From: Rhizorhabdus histidinilytica
GTDB lineage: Bacteria; Pseudomonadota; Alphaproteobacteria; Sphingomonadales; Sphingomonadaceae
Length of the DNA stretch: 64,000 nucleotides
Direction of reading: 5' to 3'
NCBI RefSeq assembly: GCF_900167915.1
Contig: NZ_FUYM01000004.1
Coordinates: 62,001 to 126,000, forward strand
Shown in pieces: positions 63,993 to 64,000 of the stretch. A model generated the notes under the pieces. The model was given only the letters and a program-made list of their open reading frames with translations, was not told the DNA's origin and made no database searches. Every line of letters starts with the position of its first letter. Within the stretch, counting starts at the first letter, position 1. A program made the translations under genes and the position numbers.

Positions 63993-64000
63993 TAAGAAAT

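Overview
The window is high-GC alphaproteobacterial DNA, most likely from a sphingomonad (Sphingomonas/Rhizorhabdus type). The assignment rests on gene content: alphaproteobacterial gyrA with Ala at the Ser83 position, a sphingan-like exopolysaccharide export locus, dispersed intergenic repeats and typical codon use. The species cannot be fixed from sequence alone.

Region 1 (1 to about 10.65 kb) is the right end of an integrative element inserted at the 3' end of a CAU-anticodon tRNA (10619-10694, minus strand). It has a P4-type tyrosine integrase next to the tRNA, an AlpA-like regulator, a DUF3987 protein (cut by the window edge), a CHC2/Toprim primase-like protein, a LexA/CI-like repressor flanked on both sides by paired GGGCT-N2-AGCCC palindromes, several tiny phage-type genes, and a lower-GC group with DUF6471, a two-TM protein and a DUF4760 protein. 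No virion genes are visible.

Region 2 (10.7-28.9 kb) is ordinary chromosome: a degenerate histidine kinase, an Lrp/AsnC regulator, a TPR lipoprotein-like exported protein, yaaA, gyrA, a host-attachment family protein, a phospholipase A2-like mini-protein, a translationally coupled hydrolase/P450/methyltransferase operon, an AraC regulator, a second methyltransferase, gph, glmU and glmS. glmU and glmS make UDP-GlcNAc precursors. Two copies of an intergenic repeat lie after gyrA and after glmS.

Region 3 (29.0-38.3 kb) holds a secreted RTX/GH16 glycanase followed by a complete lasso-peptide cluster on the minus strand. In transcription order it encodes the precursor A, B1 (PqqD/RRE), B2 (transglutaminase-like protease), C (asparagine-synthetase-like cyclase), K (HPr-kinase-like), D (ABC exporter) and N (nucleotidyltransferase). 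The 46-residue precursor has the leader motif YxxP-x-L-xxx-G, Thr at -2, Gly1, Asp9 and a C-terminal Ser. This fits a phosphorylated, possibly further decorated, class II lasso peptide related in logic to paeninodin. It is the best candidate for an undescribed system here.

Region 4 (38.6-64 kb) is an exopolysaccharide locus: sugar-nucleotide genes (a CDP-sugar operon with cytidylyltransferase, SDR, SAF-domain oxidoreductase and a RmlC-like epimerase; ugd), glycosyltransferases including a GT2-GT4 fusion, a phosphoribosyltransferase-HAD fusion, an LhgO-like oxidase, a WcaJ/ExoY-type initiating transferase, a Wza-like export protein, a Wzy-like polymerase, a BBP2-type outer-membrane barrel, a Wzc-like co-polymerase with tyrosine kinase, a Wzx flippase, and a second, Sec-exported GH16 glycanase. 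The two GH16 enzymes (RTX type and Sec type) parallel the ExsH/ExoK pair of rhizobial succinoglycan systems. The lasso cluster therefore sits between one glycanase and the polysaccharide biosynthesis genes.
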